Below are positions 5,974-7,901 of a stretch of 7,901 nucleotides of DNA, one piece after another. Origin of the DNA: Cytophagales bacterium (GTDB taxonomy: Bacteria; Bacteroidota; Bacteroidia; Cytophagales; Cyclobacteriaceae); the NCBI GenBank assembly GCA_003537495.1, contig DPSB01000665.1:1-7901 (forward strand), given 5' to 3'. Positions within the stretch are counted from its first letter, which is position 1. Each line of letters starts with the position of its first letter. A program made the translations under genes and the position numbers. The notes beneath the pieces were generated by a model. The model worked only from the letters and a program-made list of their open reading frames with translations. It searched no databases and had not been told where the DNA came from.

Positions 5974-7230
5974 TCAATTGCGAAGTGGCTGAACTTTGAG
6001 ATAAGTAAGGCTTCGCCAAAGCCATTCCGCGGGGCCATATTTAAATCGCCCAAGCCACCAACTGCTGAAGTACGCTTGTAAAATGAAAAGTAGAAGTCCA
6101 AAGCCAACCGAGACTAATACACCAACCTCGCCTAACAACCCAAATCCAAACCCAAAGAAAAGTGTGGTGCCGGCCAATCCCTGAACAAGATAAGTAGTAA
6201 GCCCCATGCGACCGGGAGCGTAGAGTGTCATTAATAGTTTATGCCAACGCTTCTTCTCAAATAATAAAATGATGGCGGCTACATAAATACTGGCCAGCAC
6301 CAGATTAAAACCATCAAACAACAAACCACCTACTGTCCATTGTACTATTTCCGGTAGTTGTAATTTTAGTAACTCCGCTCCGCCAAAGAAGATGAGCGCG
6401 GCTATAATTAGTGCGAGCATAATCCAGAGCGATCGCTTCAACAGAATTTTTTTTACGTAAGGTAAATTCAGCTCCAGATTTTCGAAGAAGCGTTTTCTGC
6501 CTGCATACAATCCTAACAGAAAAAGACCCATTGTAATGTAGATCCGGCCCGAGTCAACCTGAAACTGATATTTGTAATCCAGTTCGTGAAAATTGGCAAC
6601 CAGTACATCTTTGTATTGGCCTGACTTTACTGTGTTGTAATAACGTTCATTATCGGCATCGGCTCCGGCAAACATCGCCTCTACCGAAGTGGCTGGCTGT
6701 TGTGTGGCTTGCCAACCGCGCACCACTACAGAAGGAAGGTTGAGTGTAAGAACGAGTGCAAGTATAATCAACACTTTATCGGGGAGACGAAAACATAGCA
6801 ACAAACCCACGCCTAGCATGGCATAGATAGTTAGAATATCGCCCCGGTAATGCAGGTGATGAATCAATCCGATTAACAATAGAATAAACAAGCGCCAGAA
6901 AAAACGCAGCACAAAGGGTAAGTCGCCTTTGCTCTTATTAAGTTGTATGGAAAAACTTAAACCAAACAGAAATGAGAAGATCATGAAAAACTTGCCGGAG
7001 ATAAGAATACCGATGAATCCCATTACAATCTCATCGCCCAGAAATTTGATATTAAAATTACTGTGCGACTGCGGATGAGCACCCGCATAAAATTGTTCGG
7101 CAAAGTGAATAATAGCAATACCAATTAAGGTAAAGCCACGCAGTACATCGATTACTTCAATACGGGATTGTGTGGAGGCCTGCATAGATTTTTTATTATC
7201 AGACAACAGAGCCTGGTTTAACCCCTCCAT
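5974..7230 (-). CDS. DUF418 domain-containing polytopic membrane protein
   Basis: A 418-residue inner-membrane protein of the DUF418 (COG2311, YeiB-like) family, whose activity is not established; some relatives are suspected acyl or small-molecule transporters or transferases. The N-terminal signature RIEVIDVLRGFTLIGIAIIH (23-42) leads into the first span, followed by GKFFMIFSFLFGLSFSIQ (79-96). About ten hydrophobic segments are apparent, near 31-44, 66-96, 107-125, 133-147, 151-167, 229-243, 267-283, 299-323, 344-363 and 366-388. A hydrophilic stretch at about 168-228 probably lies outside the membrane. The DUF418 C-terminal hallmark is intact: GRMGLTTYLVQ (340-350) and WWLGRFKYGPAEWLWR (391-406). 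ATG 7230 lies 2 nt after the TPR stop (TAAGGATG), consistent with translational coupling. An internal ATG at 7185 (MQASTQSR) behind an A-rich stretch is a credible alternative start, removing 15 non-conserved residues. Confidence 0.9.
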   Translation of the reverse strand: MEGLNQALLSDNKKSMQASTQSRIEVIDVLRGFTLIGIAIIHFAEQFYAGAHPQSHSNFNIKFLGDEIVMGFIGILISGKFFMIFSFLFGLSFSIQLNKSKGDLPFVLRFFWRLFILLLIGLIHHLHYRGDILTIYAMLGVGLLLCFRLPDKVLIILALVLTLNLPSVVVRGWQATQQPATSVEAMFAGADADNERYYNTVKSGQYKDVLVANFHELDYKYQFQVDSGRIYITMGLFLLGLYAGRKRFFENLELNLPYVKKILLKRSLWIMLALIIAALIFFGGAELLKLQLPEIVQWTVGGLLFDGFNLVLASIYVAAIILLFEKKRWHKLLMTLYAPGRMGLTTYLVQGLAGTTLFFGFGFGLLGEVGVLVSVGFGLLLFILQAYFSSWWLGRFKYGPAEWLWRSLTYLKVQPLRN

Positions 7231-7232
7231 CC

Positions 7233-7901
7233 TTACTTCGAAACCCGCTCCAGACCTTCTTTTGCTTCCTTCAACGTAGCATCGCCTTTTAAAGCTAATT
7301 GATAAAGTGATTTTGCTTCAGATTTTTTTCCGCGCTTTTCCATAATCTGCGCCAGGCGCATATTAGCCCCGGCATGGCTGGGTTCATTTTTTTTGGGTTG
7401 ATAGCCGAGGTATTTTTTCAGTGCAGCTTCACCGCGATCCAATTGCAAACCAGAGAGCGCACTCAATTTTCCGATCTGATAGGTGGCCGCCATATCATCC
7501 GGATTTTGTTTCAGTGCTTCATCGGAAATAGCAAATGCTTTATCATATTGTTTTTGCAGCACATAAAAATTGGCAAGACCGGGAGTAAGTGTGGCATCAA
7601 CTTTAGTCATGGCAATAAATTCTTTTTCCGCTTCGGCATACTTCTTTTCGCGGTAGTAGATGTTGCCTAGTTGCCTGTGTCCTTCTGACGGTTTTATTTT
7701 TTTGATTTCGTTTGCCATTTCAATGGCTTTGTCTACACTGCCACCTGCAATGGCTGGGGCTTGCAGGTAATATTGAATTAAAGATTCACGGGCATCAACT
7801 GTTTTAGGATCGAGTTGAACGGCTTTCTCCCACGCACTTTTCATTTTAGGTCCTAGCGTGGCCTGCCTGAAAATGTTGGCATCACTGGCCAGGGTGCCTA
7901 A
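7233..7901 (-). CDS. Tetratricopeptide repeat protein, N-terminus beyond the right edge
   Basis: The frame is open through the right window edge, leaving 222 visible residues and a TAA stop at 7233-7235. An ATG at 7844 exists, but upstream codons continue with family-like sequence (LGTLASDANIFRQATLGPK), so it is not the real start. The protein is helical with degenerate TPR units: AWEKAVQLDPKTVDARESL, then an insert APAIAGGSVDKAIEMANEI, GHRQLGNIYYREKKYAEAEKEF, GLANFYVLQKQYDKAFAISDEAL, and NMRLAQIMEKRGKKSEAKSLY near the end. The AIAGGSVDKA element with the FRQATLGPKM opening recalls a TPR family seen in Bacteroidota and Proteobacteria, probably exported, though any signal peptide is out of view. 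TPRs mediate protein binding; no enzymatic domain is visible. It is immediately upstream of the DUF418 gene, almost certainly on one transcript. The partner and role are unknown. Confidence 0.85.
   Translation of the reverse strand, partial: LGTLASDANIFRQATLGPKMKSAWEKAVQLDPKTVDARESLIQYYLQAPAIAGGSVDKAIEMANEIKKIKPSEGHRQLGNIYYREKKYAEAEKEFIAMTKVDATLTPGLANFYVLQKQYDKAFAISDEALKQNPDDMAATYQIGKLSALSGLQLDRGEAALKKYLGYQPKKNEPSHAGANMRLAQIMEKRGKKSEAKSLYQLALKGDATLKEAKEGLERVSK

Noticed and set aside
1..7901. Defence island, CRISPR, mobile element or biosynthetic cluster
   Set aside because: No spacer-repeat pattern, transposase, integrase, toxin-antitoxin pair or phage gene is visible on either strand; all genes belong to common housekeeping or widespread families.

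Overview
The window reads as a stretch of ordinary chromosome from a member of the Bacteroidota, most likely a Cytophagales-type bacterium. The reasons are moderate GC content, A/T-rich leaders without clear Shine-Dalgarno sequences, and gene families with Bacteroidota-like features, such as an RluB enzyme with a very long basic N-terminal tail and a small two-CBS protein. The lineage call is inference from sequence character, not from a search. No RNA genes, insertion sequences, CRISPR arrays, phage genes or other signs of recent transfer were seen.

The left half is read on the + strand. It starts with the 3' part of scpB (condensin accessory protein, cut by the left edge). Next is rluB, a 23S rRNA pseudouridine synthase whose first ~295 residues are a low-complexity, Arg/Lys/Phe/Gly/Ser-rich tail with three 36-residue tandem repeats. 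An AMP-forming long-chain acyl-CoA synthetase and a 141-residue CBS-pair protein follow. scpB next to rluB is a widely conserved pairing.

The right half is read on the - strand. In transcription order it holds a TPR protein (N-terminus beyond the right edge), a DUF418 polytopic membrane protein only 2 nt downstream, a DinB-like putative metalloprotein, and an exported dienelactone-hydrolase-family enzyme 16 nt after that. The two blocks converge at about 4500-4553, where a perfect 19-bp inverted repeat with palindromic arms probably acts as a shared terminator.

No intergenic gap exceeds 140 nt. The window does not appear to contain a novel multi-gene system. The observations most worth following are the repeat tail of RluB, the nested palindrome at the convergent junction, and inverted repeats that abut or include the start codons of the acyl-CoA synthetase and dinB-like genes.
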